Shown here piece after piece: positions 1-9,500 of a stretch of DNA of 21,150 nucleotides (the first letter of the stretch is position 1; each line of letters begins with the position of its first letter). The DNA lies in IMG/VR virus record IMGVR_UViG_3300017598_000745, positions 1-21,150 of that record; one strand, given 5' to 3'. Under the pieces are notes generated by a model that ran no database searches, was not told the DNA's origin, and saw only the letters and a list, made by a program, of their open reading frames with translations. The position numbers and the translations under genes were made by a program. This DNA is from a virus.

Positions 1-663
1 ACGGACGGGTCTACTATCGGCAGGGCCCCCACTCGCATTGAAAAACCAGTTATGGATCAGCAATGGCCGGACTGGATGACCGATACCGGGGCCGCTGAAG
101 TTCAGCATTACATGTATAATGAGCAAGACCCTCTGAACTTCTATATTTATCCCCCGCAGCCTTCTTCAAGCCCGGGGTATGTGGAGCTGGTTTATTCTGC
201 TGTCCCGCCTCCACTCATCTATAAATGGTTGCCGTCCACCGCCATGTATTCCTATATCTATTCCGGTGGGGGGTATGTCCTGCCCACCAAGACCAACGGC
301 TATCTTTACCAGTCGCAAAGCTCTTATGATTCGTCCGATACCACCGGAAGTACGGAACCTGTATGGCCTGAATACACCGAAGGGTTGTTCCTCGCTGTCA
401 TTGATAACGACTTTGGATGGACCGCCGTACCTTTTGACGTCCTTCAAACAATTTCCCTGGCCAATGTCTATTCCCCGATTATCCTGGACTATATTCTGGC
501 CAGAGCTTACTCCGTTGATGCCAATATCAGCCCTGTGGCGGCTGGAAGAGCCGGGTTTCATCTAAACGCCTACCTGTCGGCCCTTGGCGCTGGTGAGCAG
601 GCTGAGAGTATTTACGATCCAAACATTCAGAGCGCCGCGAAACCTTCTTCCAGGGGGGTATAA
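1..663 (+). CDS. Phage adaptor (tail-connector) protein, 5' end cut by the window
   Basis: The frame is open from base 1, so the ATG at 52 is probably internal and the gene begins upstream. Visible residues 1-220 match a phage adaptor-type family I know as DUF6682. The hallmarks are HYMYNEQDPLNFYIYPPQP, then GYVELVYSA, and near the end a LANVYSPIILDYILARAYS stretch followed by a helical tail. Such proteins are thought to sit at the portal/tail junction of short-tailed phages. Between the two family blocks (about bases 217-450) lies a beta-rich insertion with an NG..Y...TTGSTEPVWP signature, a small bead module seen in many phage structural proteins. The next gene starts right after the stop codon, so the two are probably translationally coupled. 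The fold assignment is family recognition; the exact position in the virion is inference. Confidence 0.8.
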   Translation, partial: TDGSTIGRAPTRIEKPVMDQQWPDWMTDTGAAEVQHYMYNEQDPLNFYIYPPQPSSSPGYVELVYSAVPPPLIYKWLPSTAMYSYIYSGGGYVLPTKTNGYLYQSQSSYDSSDTTGSTEPVWPEYTEGLFLAVIDNDFGWTAVPFDVLQTISLANVYSPIILDYILARAYSVDANISPVAAGRAGFHLNAYLSALGAGEQAESIYDPNIQSAAKPSSRGV

Positions 664-1317
664 ATGGCAACAACAAGCCTAAGCACCTTCACATCGTATG
701 TGATTCCATACGTTTCTAACTGTCCACTCCCCACAATCAAACGCGCTGTTCAGGACGCCATTATTGATTTCTCCAACAGGACTTGGATTAAACAGTATGA
801 TTTTACTTGGAATATCACAGATACCGATGTCATGGAAGAGTTGAACGATGCTGTTGATCTGGATATGGACGGTGTATACGGGTACAGGCCGATAGAAGTC
901 CTTACCATGATAGTAGACGGCGAAGTCGTGGAATATAAGGAAAGACCTGCTATTGAACAGGAATTTCCTGAATGGTGGGACGATACAGGCTCAGGGGCGA
1001 CGTATTGGTACATTGTGGATGATGATACTATCCGGGTTTATCCTGTGCCTACTGATGATTTTACCATGTTCTTAAGGGTGGCTTTCAGACCAAAGAGGGA
1101 CGCAGAAACTTTTGACGACAATATCTATAAGAACTGGGCTGATGTTATCTCAGAAGGCGCTAAGTTCCGTTTGTTTACCATGCCTGCGAAACCCTGGACT
1201 AACCCCGATGCCGCTATTCTTGCAAAGGCCTTGTACGATAAAGGTGTAAGCAGGGCCAAGGTGGTTGTGAGGCGCAGACAGTTACCCATGCACGATTTCA
1301 AAAAAGGATGGATATAA
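664..1317 (+). CDS. Phage head-tail connector / tail accessory protein
   Basis: 217 residues. The start is supported by an AGGGGGG ribosome binding site five bases upstream, and the ATG directly abuts the previous TAA. The N-terminus (YVSNCPLPTIKRAVQDAIIDF) and the middle (PEWWDDTGS, then DDDTIRVYPVP and LRVAFRPKRDAE) match a conserved phage family found beside DUF6682-like adaptors. The last third (GAKFRLFTMPAKPW.NP) is the most typical part of that family. No enzymatic motif is visible. The likely role is a structural ring or adaptor component joining head and tail, consistent with its neighbours. It could alternatively be called a tail tubular A-like protein; I cannot separate these without a structure search. 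Confidence 0.75.
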   Translation: MATTSLSTFTSYVIPYVSNCPLPTIKRAVQDAIIDFSNRTWIKQYDFTWNITDTDVMEELNDAVDLDMDGVYGYRPIEVLTMIVDGEVVEYKERPAIEQEFPEWWDDTGSGATYWYIVDDDTIRVYPVPTDDFTMFLRVAFRPKRDAETFDDNIYKNWADVISEGAKFRLFTMPAKPWTNPDAAILAKALYDKGVSRAKVVVRRRQLPMHDFKKGWI

Positions 1318-1320
1318 AAA

Positions 1321-1800
1321 ATGGCCTATGTTGATACAGGTTCGGAAACAGCCGATGATACTGTTGTTTTGAGGGAATTAAAAGGCTCTCCGCTTAATAC
1401 TGATGAGTTTGATTCCAGCTTGGAGGTTATCGTAGATGCACTCAATGATTTGGATACCAGGATTACTGCTGCCGCTTCGTCCTTTGAGTTGCCGGAGACA
1501 ACGGAGACTATTGCCTCTGGTATATTAACCTTGACTGAATCCTATTCTCAGAATTGTGTTGCCGATACCGAAGGAGCCGCAGCTACCGACGAATTAACCC
1601 GGATTAGCGGGTTAGGTGCTGGAAATGTTATCCTTCTTCAATCAACTGCCGATGCAAGAGTTATTACCGTAGAACATGGGACATATTTAAGACTTACGGG
1701 TGGCAATGATTTCGTGCTTAACGATTCAAATGACTGTATCTTTTTCAGGTGTGACTCAAACGGAATTTGCACCGAAATTACGAGGTCGAGTAATGTATAA
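1321..1800 (+). CDS. Small tail-fibre-associated protein
   Basis: 159 residues. The only nearby Shine-Dalgarno-like sequence is AAGGA at 1304-1308, 12 bases upstream, which is a long spacing; coupling to the previous gene may help. The N-terminal third is acidic and probably helical (DEFDSSLEVIVDALNDLDTRI), as in fibre attachment segments. The C-terminal half (ARVITVEHGTYLRLTGGNDFVLNDSNDCIFF, quoted here only in part as TVEHGTYLRLTGG and FVLNDSND) is a beta-rich motif ending in EITRSSN that recurs in phage fibre and capsid-decoration proteins. It overlaps the next gene by eight bases. It is probably an adaptor between the tail and the long fibre encoded next; this is inferred from order and composition, not a precise match. 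Confidence 0.65.
   Translation: MAYVDTGSETADDTVVLRELKGSPLNTDEFDSSLEVIVDALNDLDTRITAAASSFELPETTETIASGILTLTESYSQNCVADTEGAAATDELTRISGLGAGNVILLQSTADARVITVEHGTYLRLTGGNDFVLNDSNDCIFFRCDSNGICTEITRSSNV
1782..1785 (+). promoter_or_regulatory. Ribosome binding site that sets the fibre start
   Basis: GAGG, seven bases before the ATG at 1793. It lies inside the preceding gene, eight bases before that gene's stop region, which implies coupled translation and supports the start that gives a signal peptide. Confidence 0.6.
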
Positions 1801-4800
1801 AAAACTCTTTTGGATAGTTCTATGTGTCTTGGGATTAATTGCCCCTCACGCATACGGGAGTGATGGCGATAATCTTATTGAACCACTTGATCTTACAAGC
1901 CAAGTCGGAACGTCTGTTCTTCCCGTAGCCAACGGGGGCACGGGGTTAAGTACACCATTGAGCAACGACAGGCTGATATGGTCTACGGCCGGCGGTATCG
2001 CGGAAACCGGGGCCACTTGGTCCGAATCTACCAATGATTTTTCTATTACCAAAGGCGGAACGACATTCGGAACCACCCTTTTTTCAAAGTCTACTGATGG
2101 AACAACTCAGTCCATTATCCGGAACACGGATTCAAGCCTTGCCAGTGAGACCTATCTCCTTGAGCTTCAACAGACTGCTAACGCCGATGCTCAGGGCGAT
2201 TTCATTAAATGTTCCGATGATTACGGTGGAACGCCTTTGACGGTTTTTAATGTTGAATATGATGGTAGGACAAGGATAGGAGACGTAACACAACTGGTTG
2301 CTCCTACTTGGTATGCTACGGCAGGGAAAGCAGATGAGGGTTTAATGTTTGAGGCATATGGGATAAGTTCAAGTGATGCCACGGTACTTCCTTTGATGAA
2401 TATTCAAAACGATTGGTCTTATAACCCCGCGTCATTGACATCTTATCTCGGTACAGGTTTATTTTATACAAAAAAAGCGGTTGACACAGGGAATAGTGAA
2501 GTTTCAAATGTTTACTTTTTAATGGATCAGGACGGTAACGGTCAAGCTTCTGCTATTAGTTTACACTCAAGGGTTTCTAAAAATACTTACGGCGGGGCTT
2601 ATGCTTCATGGTTTTCATCTCAAAGGATCAATACTGCATCGGATGGTCATGTCAATGTGTGCGTCGAAGTCAATTCCAGGGATTTGTCCAAAGACACAGG
2701 ATTCAAGGAGGATAAAGTTTCCCCTTTGTCTGCTGGTATATGGAATAGTCATAGTCCGTATACGGCTGATTTTGTAGAAAATGGCGATTTTACTACCGAT
2801 ACAGGCTGGACAAAAGGAACGGGGTGGACAATAAGCGGCGGGGATGCAAGTTGCGATGGTAGTCAAGTTGCTACAAGTAATTTAGCACAAGCAGAGGCCA
2901 CACATGACAATTACTGCTATATAATAACATTTACAGTCTCTAACTATAGCGCAGGATCTGTTACTCCGTATATAGCCACTGATGCAGGCAGGGCCGTTAG
3001 CGCAAATGGAACATATGTTCAATTAATTACTGCAACCGCTGATGGAACTACAGGGTATATTTTTGTTGCCAATAGTACATTTGTCGGTGAAATAGACGAT
3101 GTTTCAATAACATATTCAAATCAACCGCAGACCTTTGGTTATGCTTTAAATGGTAGAAGTGACGTTCATTCCGGTGTTTATAATGGACTGTGGTTTAACC
3201 ATACAGCTATTCAACAAAACGGTGTAGGAATAAACTTTACAAACACTTACGACACAGACATGGGGCCGTTACATAACATTAAATTCTACGGATATTACGG
3301 TGACTCATATGCCTCAACTGATATTGATATTGTTACTTTTGATGGTGTTGCAACCTGGGCAAATATTACATCGGACGTTGAAGCTGACGATTCAAGCTAT
3401 GCTAACAACTTTTTGACCGACAACAATGATGTTGTATTTATTGGGTCTACATATCTGTTTGATGCGATTAGATACGCAAAATTAGGGGCTTCCGATTATG
3501 CTGTGGGTGCTGGTCCTGTTATAATATATTACTATGATGGAATTGATTTTACTCAGGAGGTTGGAGGAATCGCAACAGAACGAGTAGCAGGACAAACAGA
3601 TGGAGTCGACAATGTTAAAGATACCGAAATAATAGAAAGGGTTATTGATGATGAAACTATGACAGGTATTGTATATACTGCTGTTGCTGATGGCGGTAAT
3701 ACTGGAGCTGCAACCTGTACCTCAAGCGGAACCCTCTCAACTGACTACGCGTTGGATTTTAAGATTGAAATAGACACTAATGGCACACCGGATACCTTTA
3801 AATGGTCACAGGATGGTGGGTTAACGTGGGTTTATACTAAGGTTGCCATAACTGCCGGGTTGCAAACGCTCGGTGATGGGGTGAAGATTACCTTTGATAG
3901 CACAACAACTGCACATTTAGGTGATATCTGGACTTTTAAAGCAGGTGATTGTTTCGCCCAAAACGGTACGATGAGATTTGCTATTCCTCAACAGTGGGCC
4001 ATTGGAGCCGATTCTTATAATGCTAATTTAGACTCTGATAAGTATTATATTGCCATTATGACTACCACAAGCCCTTCAACTGACCCTGACGCAGATTTGC
4101 TTGTCCCGTTTGATGGCGGTTACGGTGCCCATATTTACGCCGCTGATAGCAGTGTTGGACTTACTGTTAGGTCTGAGGCTGATGTGGTATTCCATGTTGG
4201 CAAGAACAGGGGCGGCCAGGTCTTCATAGGTGATAACAGCACTACTCTTTCATCAAGTGGATACTTATGGTTAGGGCCAGCCACAGGCGCTAATTTGTCT
4301 CTTGACACAAATGAGATCCAGGCCAGAAATAACGGGGTGGCCGTTGCATTATTGTTAAATGCTCATGGTGGGACTGTAGTTATTGGAGATCAAACTGCGG
4401 GTATTGATTTGTATGGTTCGTCGATTGATATAGGAGATGGAGTAGCGACGGCTGACTTATGGGTCGATTTCGATACAGGAGGCCAAGACGGAAGAATCAC
4501 TTGGGATGAAGACCCAGGGGAGTTTGATTTTGACGCTGACTTGCACGTTGGCGGAGATGTAAAGCTGGGAGATGCAAGTGCGATTTTAGATCACCATGCC
4601 AGCTACACACTGCTTCAGGTTGGAGATCAAGCTTCTATTTTTGGTCTTACGGCTGCGTCAGGCTCAGGTGATCTTAACATCGGCAACAATGCTTATTATG
4701 ATGAAACTACAGACAATAGATACGAATATATAAATACTGGCTATGCTACTCGGTATATTCAGACTGACAACTATCATCTATTTTCTACAGCTCCAAGTGG

Positions 4801-5566
4801 GACCACAAATGGTGCCATTACGTTTGTTAACCCTCTTATGATTCAAGCATCTACTGTTACAGTTGCCGGTGTGTTGGACGTTCACGATCAAGAAGATGGA
4901 GGGGCGTCAAGCGGGCCAATTATTAAGAAAACCTATCAGGCAGGGGAAACCTACTCAGGCACAGAAGCGGCTCTTCTCGTAAAGGCCTACGATAAAGACG
5001 CGACGGTCACCCATGGATCAGGGGAGCATGCGGGTTTGGCCCTGTTCTTCAAACCTCTTTCAAGGTCCGGCGCAGGTGGCGAAAATATGCTTATGACCCT
5101 GCACCAGCATTCAAGCGGGACACAGACCTTGACCGCAGGGCTTATGATGTACCCTAAAGCCGCTGATGCCGCATTCGCAGTCAGAGCGTCAACATTGTCC
5201 TACGGCCTTGATTTTGCCGACAGGTCTAATACCGTTATCACTACCGCCGATTTCAGGGGTCACGAAGGGGAGATTATCTTTAATAACCCGGACGGTAATT
5301 GGGATTTCGGGGATGCGAATATTATAATCCACAGTCCCACGCCTAACGGGAACCTCGTAGGTGGATTGATTTTAGGTAATGGTACAGCCGCGAGTGCTGC
5401 GGTTACGGATGGGATTCAGATTTATGCCGTTGATTGCTCAGACAGTAAATCAACACTTGGATTATACACAGAACAGGCGGTAGAGGCAGGGGCAATGACG
5501 CCCTCCCATAAGCTAAAGGTCCGTATAAATGGCGTGGAGTATTATATGTCACTTGACGCGGTTTAA
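1793..5566 (+). CDS. Long tail fibre / receptor-binding protein with N-terminal signal peptide
   Basis: 1257 residues. The frame can be extended to 1700, but 1793 is preferred: GAGG lies seven bases upstream, and the product then begins with a complete Sec-type signal peptide (Lys-Lys, a hydrophobic core LFWIVLCVLGLIA, a likely cut after HAYG at residue 22). Residues 42-51 carry the GGTG motif common near the start of phage fibres. Residues about 330-438 form a jelly-roll, carbohydrate-binding-like module opening with ENGDFTTDTGW. Residues about 620-720 are another phage bead module (SQDGGLTWVY, then LGDIWTFKAG). The rest is Gly/Asp/Ser/Thr-rich beta structure, and the end (HKLKVRINGVEYYMSL) is a common fibre terminus. 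No S74 chaperone is attached. The middle is visibly more A+T-rich than the ends. Host receptor binding is inferred. Confidence 0.8.
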   Translation: MYKKLFWIVLCVLGLIAPHAYGSDGDNLIEPLDLTSQVGTSVLPVANGGTGLSTPLSNDRLIWSTAGGIAETGATWSESTNDFSITKGGTTFGTTLFSKSTDGTTQSIIRNTDSSLASETYLLELQQTANADAQGDFIKCSDDYGGTPLTVFNVEYDGRTRIGDVTQLVAPTWYATAGKADEGLMFEAYGISSSDATVLPLMNIQNDWSYNPASLTSYLGTGLFYTKKAVDTGNSEVSNVYFLMDQDGNGQASAISLHSRVSKNTYGGAYASWFSSQRINTASDGHVNVCVEVNSRDLSKDTGFKEDKVSPLSAGIWNSHSPYTADFVENGDFTTDTGWTKGTGWTISGGDASCDGSQVATSNLAQAEATHDNYCYIITFTVSNYSAGSVTPYIATDAGRAVSANGTYVQLITATADGTTGYIFVANSTFVGEIDDVSITYSNQPQTFGYALNGRSDVHSGVYNGLWFNHTAIQQNGVGINFTNTYDTDMGPLHNIKFYGYYGDSYASTDIDIVTFDGVATWANITSDVEADDSSYANNFLTDNNDVVFIGSTYLFDAIRYAKLGASDYAVGAGPVIIYYYDGIDFTQEVGGIATERVAGQTDGVDNVKDTEIIERVIDDETMTGIVYTAVADGGNTGAATCTSSGTLSTDYALDFKIEIDTNGTPDTFKWSQDGGLTWVYTKVAITAGLQTLGDGVKITFDSTTTAHLGDIWTFKAGDCFAQNGTMRFAIPQQWAIGADSYNANLDSDKYYIAIMTTTSPSTDPDADLLVPFDGGYGAHIYAADSSVGLTVRSEADVVFHVGKNRGGQVFIGDNSTTLSSSGYLWLGPATGANLSLDTNEIQARNNGVAVALLLNAHGGTVVIGDQTAGIDLYGSSIDIGDGVATADLWVDFDTGGQDGRITWDEDPGEFDFDADLHVGGDVKLGDASAILDHHASYTLLQVGDQASIFGLTAASGSGDLNIGNNAYYDETTDNRYEYINTGYATRYIQTDNYHLFSTAPSGTTNGAITFVNPLMIQASTVTVAGVLDVHDQEDGGASSGPIIKKTYQAGETYSGTEAALLVKAYDKDATVTHGSGEHAGLALFFKPLSRSGAGGENMLMTLHQHSSGTQTLTAGLMMYPKAADAAFAVRASTLSYGLDFADRSNTVITTADFRGHEGEIIFNNPDGNWDFGDANIIIHSPTPNGNLVGGLILGNGTAASAAVTDGIQIYAVDCSDSKSTLGLYTEQAVEAGAMTPSHKLKVRINGVEYYMSLDAV

Positions 5567-5582
5567 AACGGGAGAGGATACT

Positions 5583-5816
5583 ATGAAAAAAGCGATATCA
5601 TTTTTAATTGTCGGGTTATTCCTGATAACCCCTAACGCCTTTGCAGATTATACCCTGAAAGCCAAAGATGATGTTGGCAAAATATTAAGCGCCTTTCTTG
5701 AGGAAGAACGGGGAAACAGGGTGACTTTGTTTTCAATGCAGGGTCTTGCGGTAGAAATAGAGAAGGCTTTTAACGCCAATATCAAGAGACCTGAAGTTAA
5801 GCAGGAGAAAAAGTAA
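5583..5816 (+). CDS. Small secreted protein of the fibre block
   Basis: 77 residues. The ATG at 5583 is chosen over an upstream extension because it has a GGAGAGG ribosome binding site at the right distance and yields a textbook signal peptide (MKKAISFLIVGLFLITPNAFA, cut before Asp22; the motif is AFA|D). The mature part is about 56 residues, mostly charged and probably helical, with GNRVT and MQGLAVEIEKAF. Its GNR-T-GL pattern resembles small proteins that accompany phage fibre genes, but I cannot name a family. It sits 16 bases after the fibre gene and overlaps the next start by one base. It may be an exported assembly factor or a surface factor that modifies host receptors; both are guesses. 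Confidence 0.7.
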   Translation: MKKAISFLIVGLFLITPNAFADYTLKAKDDVGKILSAFLEEERGNRVTLFSMQGLAVEIEKAFNANIKRPEVKQEKK

Positions 5817-6580
5817 TGAGCGTACAACACGAAGCATTAACCTACGCAGAACAGCATGTAATCCATAGATGGGTCTATGCAGATGCGACAGCGAGGACAG
5901 ACGCAATCGGTTTTACGTCTGATGATGTAAGAAAGTTGGCATACCAGGAGGACACTGACGCCTATTGGGTATTGACCAATCATAGTCCTATCACATGGTC
6001 TCAGGTTACGGTAGGGAATGTCTACACCCAATCAGAGGTTGACGCGCTGTTAGCGGCTATGGCGTCTGTCCCTACGGGTGCGATTCAGGCGTTTGGTGGT
6101 AGTAGCGCCCCCACTGGATATTTTATATGCAATGGTGCTGCCATAAACAGAACGACCTATGCCACTCTTTTTGCCGTGATTGGAGAGAATTACGGTGCCG
6201 GTGATGGTGCCACAACCTTCAATGTCCCGGACCTGAGAGGTAATTTCCCGAGAGGTAAAAATGCTGACAGTCTGGGTGACACTGACGGTGCGGAAACCCA
6301 GGACTTGTCACACTATCATACCACAGGCGACTGGGAACTTACCGAGGATGAAATGCCTGCTCATACCCATTACATCGAAACATATGTTAATTCACCTCCT
6401 ACAAGCGGGGGACATTCACGCAACCTTCCAGTGGCCGGAGGGGTTACACCGTTCGAAACTGAGAGTGCTGGTTCAGGCGATCCGCATAACCACGGGTCAA
6501 CATCAGGAGAAACCCCAGGGTTAAGTGCTCAAGATGTCATGAACCCGTACCTTGTTGTCAACTACATTATAAAGACCTGA
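5816..6580 (+). CDS. Short tail fibre protein with phage tail collar domain
   Basis: 254 residues; AGGAG lies eight bases upstream and the start overlaps the previous stop (TAATG). Residues about 15-64 form a small conserved phage module (ATARTDAIGFTSDDVRK...YWVLTNHSPITW). Residues about 85-145 are a clear phage tail collar domain: PTGAIQAFGG, PTGYFICNGAAINR, YATLFAVIGENYGAGDG, FNVPDLRGNFPRG. The His-rich C-terminal part has three HxH pairs (HYH 166-168, HTH 183-185, HNH 224-226), as in collar and short-fibre proteins such as T4 gp12, where His residues bind a metal ion in the trimer. It ends in NPYLVVNYIIK, the usual terminus. It probably forms a trimeric receptor-binding spike. The metal-binding role is inferred from the family. 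Confidence 0.9.
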   Translation: MSVQHEALTYAEQHVIHRWVYADATARTDAIGFTSDDVRKLAYQEDTDAYWVLTNHSPITWSQVTVGNVYTQSEVDALLAAMASVPTGAIQAFGGSSAPTGYFICNGAAINRTTYATLFAVIGENYGAGDGATTFNVPDLRGNFPRGKNADSLGDTDGAETQDLSHYHTTGDWELTEDEMPAHTHYIETYVNSPPTSGGHSRNLPVAGGVTPFETESAGSGDPHNHGSTSGETPGLSAQDVMNPYLVVNYIIKT

Positions 6581-6587
6581 GAACATC

Positions 6588-9500
6588 ATGCAGACTATCC
6601 TCTTATCCCTGTTTCAAGGCCGAGTCCCAAGACTTTCAGCCAAGCTTTTGAACCCATCACGGGCCTATGTTGCGACAAACTGTGATTTAAGGGATGGTAA
6701 CCTTAAACCCCTGAAAGATATAGAGATTGAAACCGAGTTAGCGGGGTTGACGGTGGTTGACTCCAATGGCGATACGGTGATTGATTCAGGCGGTGATACG
6801 GTGGTCGCGGGTTTATGTAACTCCTGTTATAACCTCGAAGACAACTGGCTGAAATGGGAGGGGGGGACGGTATCTGTTGTCCGGTCTTTCCTGAATGACG
6901 TGGATAACAGGATTTATTACACCGGGGACGGCAGGCCGAAACAAACCAATGAGACCATGGCCACAAGCGGCGATGGGTACACCTGGCCGACAAGCGTATA
7001 CCGGTTAGGGGTGCCCAAACCCGCATCAAAGCTCACCCTCGCCCCTGTGGTCCCTGATGAGGAACAGACCGTTGAAAGATCGGTCTCCTATGTCTGGACC
7101 TATGTCACAGAATGGGGGGAAGAATCCGCGCCGGCGGAAGTCAGCGAAACCGTAGACGTTTTCAAGATAAAGCAGAAGGTCTCCATTACCTGTCTTGCGG
7201 GTTCAGGTCTCGGGGGCAAATATTTCCTTTTGGCTACCACGACCCAGGAATATTATGTGTGGCTCAATTTTGCGGGAGAGGCAGAAGTCACTCAAATTAC
7301 CTGCCTGCCTGCTGCTGACCTCATAGGTGCGGAGTATTTCAACCTTTATTCCCCGGATGACAGTTATTACGTGTGGCTGAAACTTTTGGGGGAGTACGAA
7401 GTTACTCAGGTCACTTGCACGGCGGGGACTGCCTTGGCCGCAATGTATTTCAATATTAGTGCGCCGGAACAGGATTATTATGTCTGGTATTACATTACCG
7501 GGAGTGGTGGAAAAGAAAAGACAATCATCACCTGTTTGGCCGCTGGACTTCTAAGCGGCGGAGAATATTTTCAGATATATTCGCCTTTTGGCACTTATTA
7601 CGTGTGGTATGACCTTGATGCCGGATCAACAGATCCCGCAGGTTCCGGCACAGGGATTGAGGTAGACATTATAACCGGTGACACGGCAGATGATGTGGCC
7701 ACCAAGACGGCAGCCGCTATTGACGCTGTTTATGATTTTACCGCAGAGGTAGACCCAACCGCTGATGATGTGACCACAGAGAACGTGAGGCGGGGGGATG
7801 TCGTCACCACACACGATTCTGTTGCGGACCCTACTGGTTTTAACTTTGCCCAGGATACAGCCGGAACAGACGAAACCACAGACCCGGACGTTACCAATAA
7901 GATAGGTATCAGGGTAGACATAACCGCAGCCGACACGGCGGCGGAAGTTTGTGAAGCAACCTGTACCGCCTTGGACGCAAAGGCCGATTTTGAGGTCGGG
8001 GCCGTTGTGGAAATTAACTACGATGGGGGGCAGAATGAACCTTCGGTTGGAGACATTATACATACACTTACAGATACGGCATGGATTATTGTCTCTTACA
8101 CTGAGGTTGCGGGCTCATGGGCCGGGAATGACCAAACAGGGGTAATTTACGCTTACAAGGAGGCCACCCCATATGAAACGTGTGGCTTTGTCGATAACGA
8201 GGATATTGAAAACACCACCACAGGGGATACTTTAGCGGGTGGCGGTGGCCTTGGTGTCAACGTTGCTCCGGTTGCCGCTACGCGGTTCAGGGTGCGTAAT
8301 GTTGGCCGTGGGGATGTTGATTCAACAGCTGATGCAATTACCTTTGATGGAGATCCCACAAATCTGACCTTTGTTGATGGAGGCGTCGGAAGTGACACCC
8401 TGACGGATTCAGATAGCGGGTTTGGTGTTGATGGGTTTGAGTCTGGAATGACCATTACTGTAGCAGGCTCAACATCTAATGACGGGACTTACGTTCTGAC
8501 AAATGTTGCCGCGGGGACCCTTACCGTAGCCACTGCGAGTTGGGCTGCCGGTGAACCCGGGATTGCAAATATGACGTTAGTCGGCGGCACTGCTTTTGAG
8601 TTTTCCCAACTAACCGCCGGAACTGAAACCACGGAAGACCCAAGTAAGACAGGGATTCCAATAGAGGTTGAATTTAACTCTACCGATACGGCTTCAGCTC
8701 TTGCCACTGCCATAGCCGCCGCTATCCATGCCAAAGCGGATTTCACGGCTCTTTCAGATGTGGATGCGGTAATTGTGACTTGTGCTTCAGCGGGTGCCTG
8801 CACAAACGCCTCTGACGAAAACACAGGGTTTGACATCCAGGTGGGAACAGCAGGGACAGCAGGCTCCACAGACCCAGCTCCGGATGGAACAGGTATAGAG
8901 GTTGAAATTCTCGCAGAAGACACGGCAAGCGATGTCGCAGATAAAATAACGACCGTCCTCGATGCCATGTCAGCCTTCGACGCAGAAACCGCCAGTGGCG
9001 GCAAGGCCATCATCACAAACGCTGTAGCGGGGAAACCCTTGGCGAATGTGGCGGATGGGGACACGGGGTTTGCCTTTCCTGTCACTAATTATGGGTCTGA
9101 CGGCACCGTGGTTCTATCGGATTTTGTGGTCAACTCCGAGCTTAACCTTAACATCACACACGCCAGGATTTACAGGCTCGTTACCGGCACGGCATACTCG
9201 GACTATCAGATGGTGCCTTGTGAGATAGACGACTACGTCGCCGCAACTGCCTATGTTGTCGATGACAGGGTTATGTATAAAGAGACCGCCTATATTTGTA
9301 TCCAGGCCGGTACTGGCAAGACCCCTGATACGGAAACCGCCTACTGGACCGCCACAAATGCCGATTACATCCTGACGGATCTTGTTGCGTCCGATCTTAC
9401 AGACAGTTTTAAAGATAGCGATCTGTCCGACATACTCCCAACTGAGGATTGGGACGAACCCCCTACTGATATGGAAGGATTGATGGAGTTTAGTAACTCA

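Noticed and set aside
1700-1792. Upstream extension of the fibre gene to 1700
   Set aside because: It would overlap the previous gene by about 100 bases, lacks a ribosome binding site and would bury the signal peptide in the middle of a segment.
1780-1800. Programmed frameshift joining the small fibre-associated gene to the long fibre
   Set aside because: There is no slippery heptamer at the junction, and the second gene has its own GAGG site and a complete signal peptide.
7626-8063. 145-codon - strand frame within the hub gene
   Set aside because: It is antisense to the repeat region, Cys/Gly-rich without pattern, and has no ribosome binding site.
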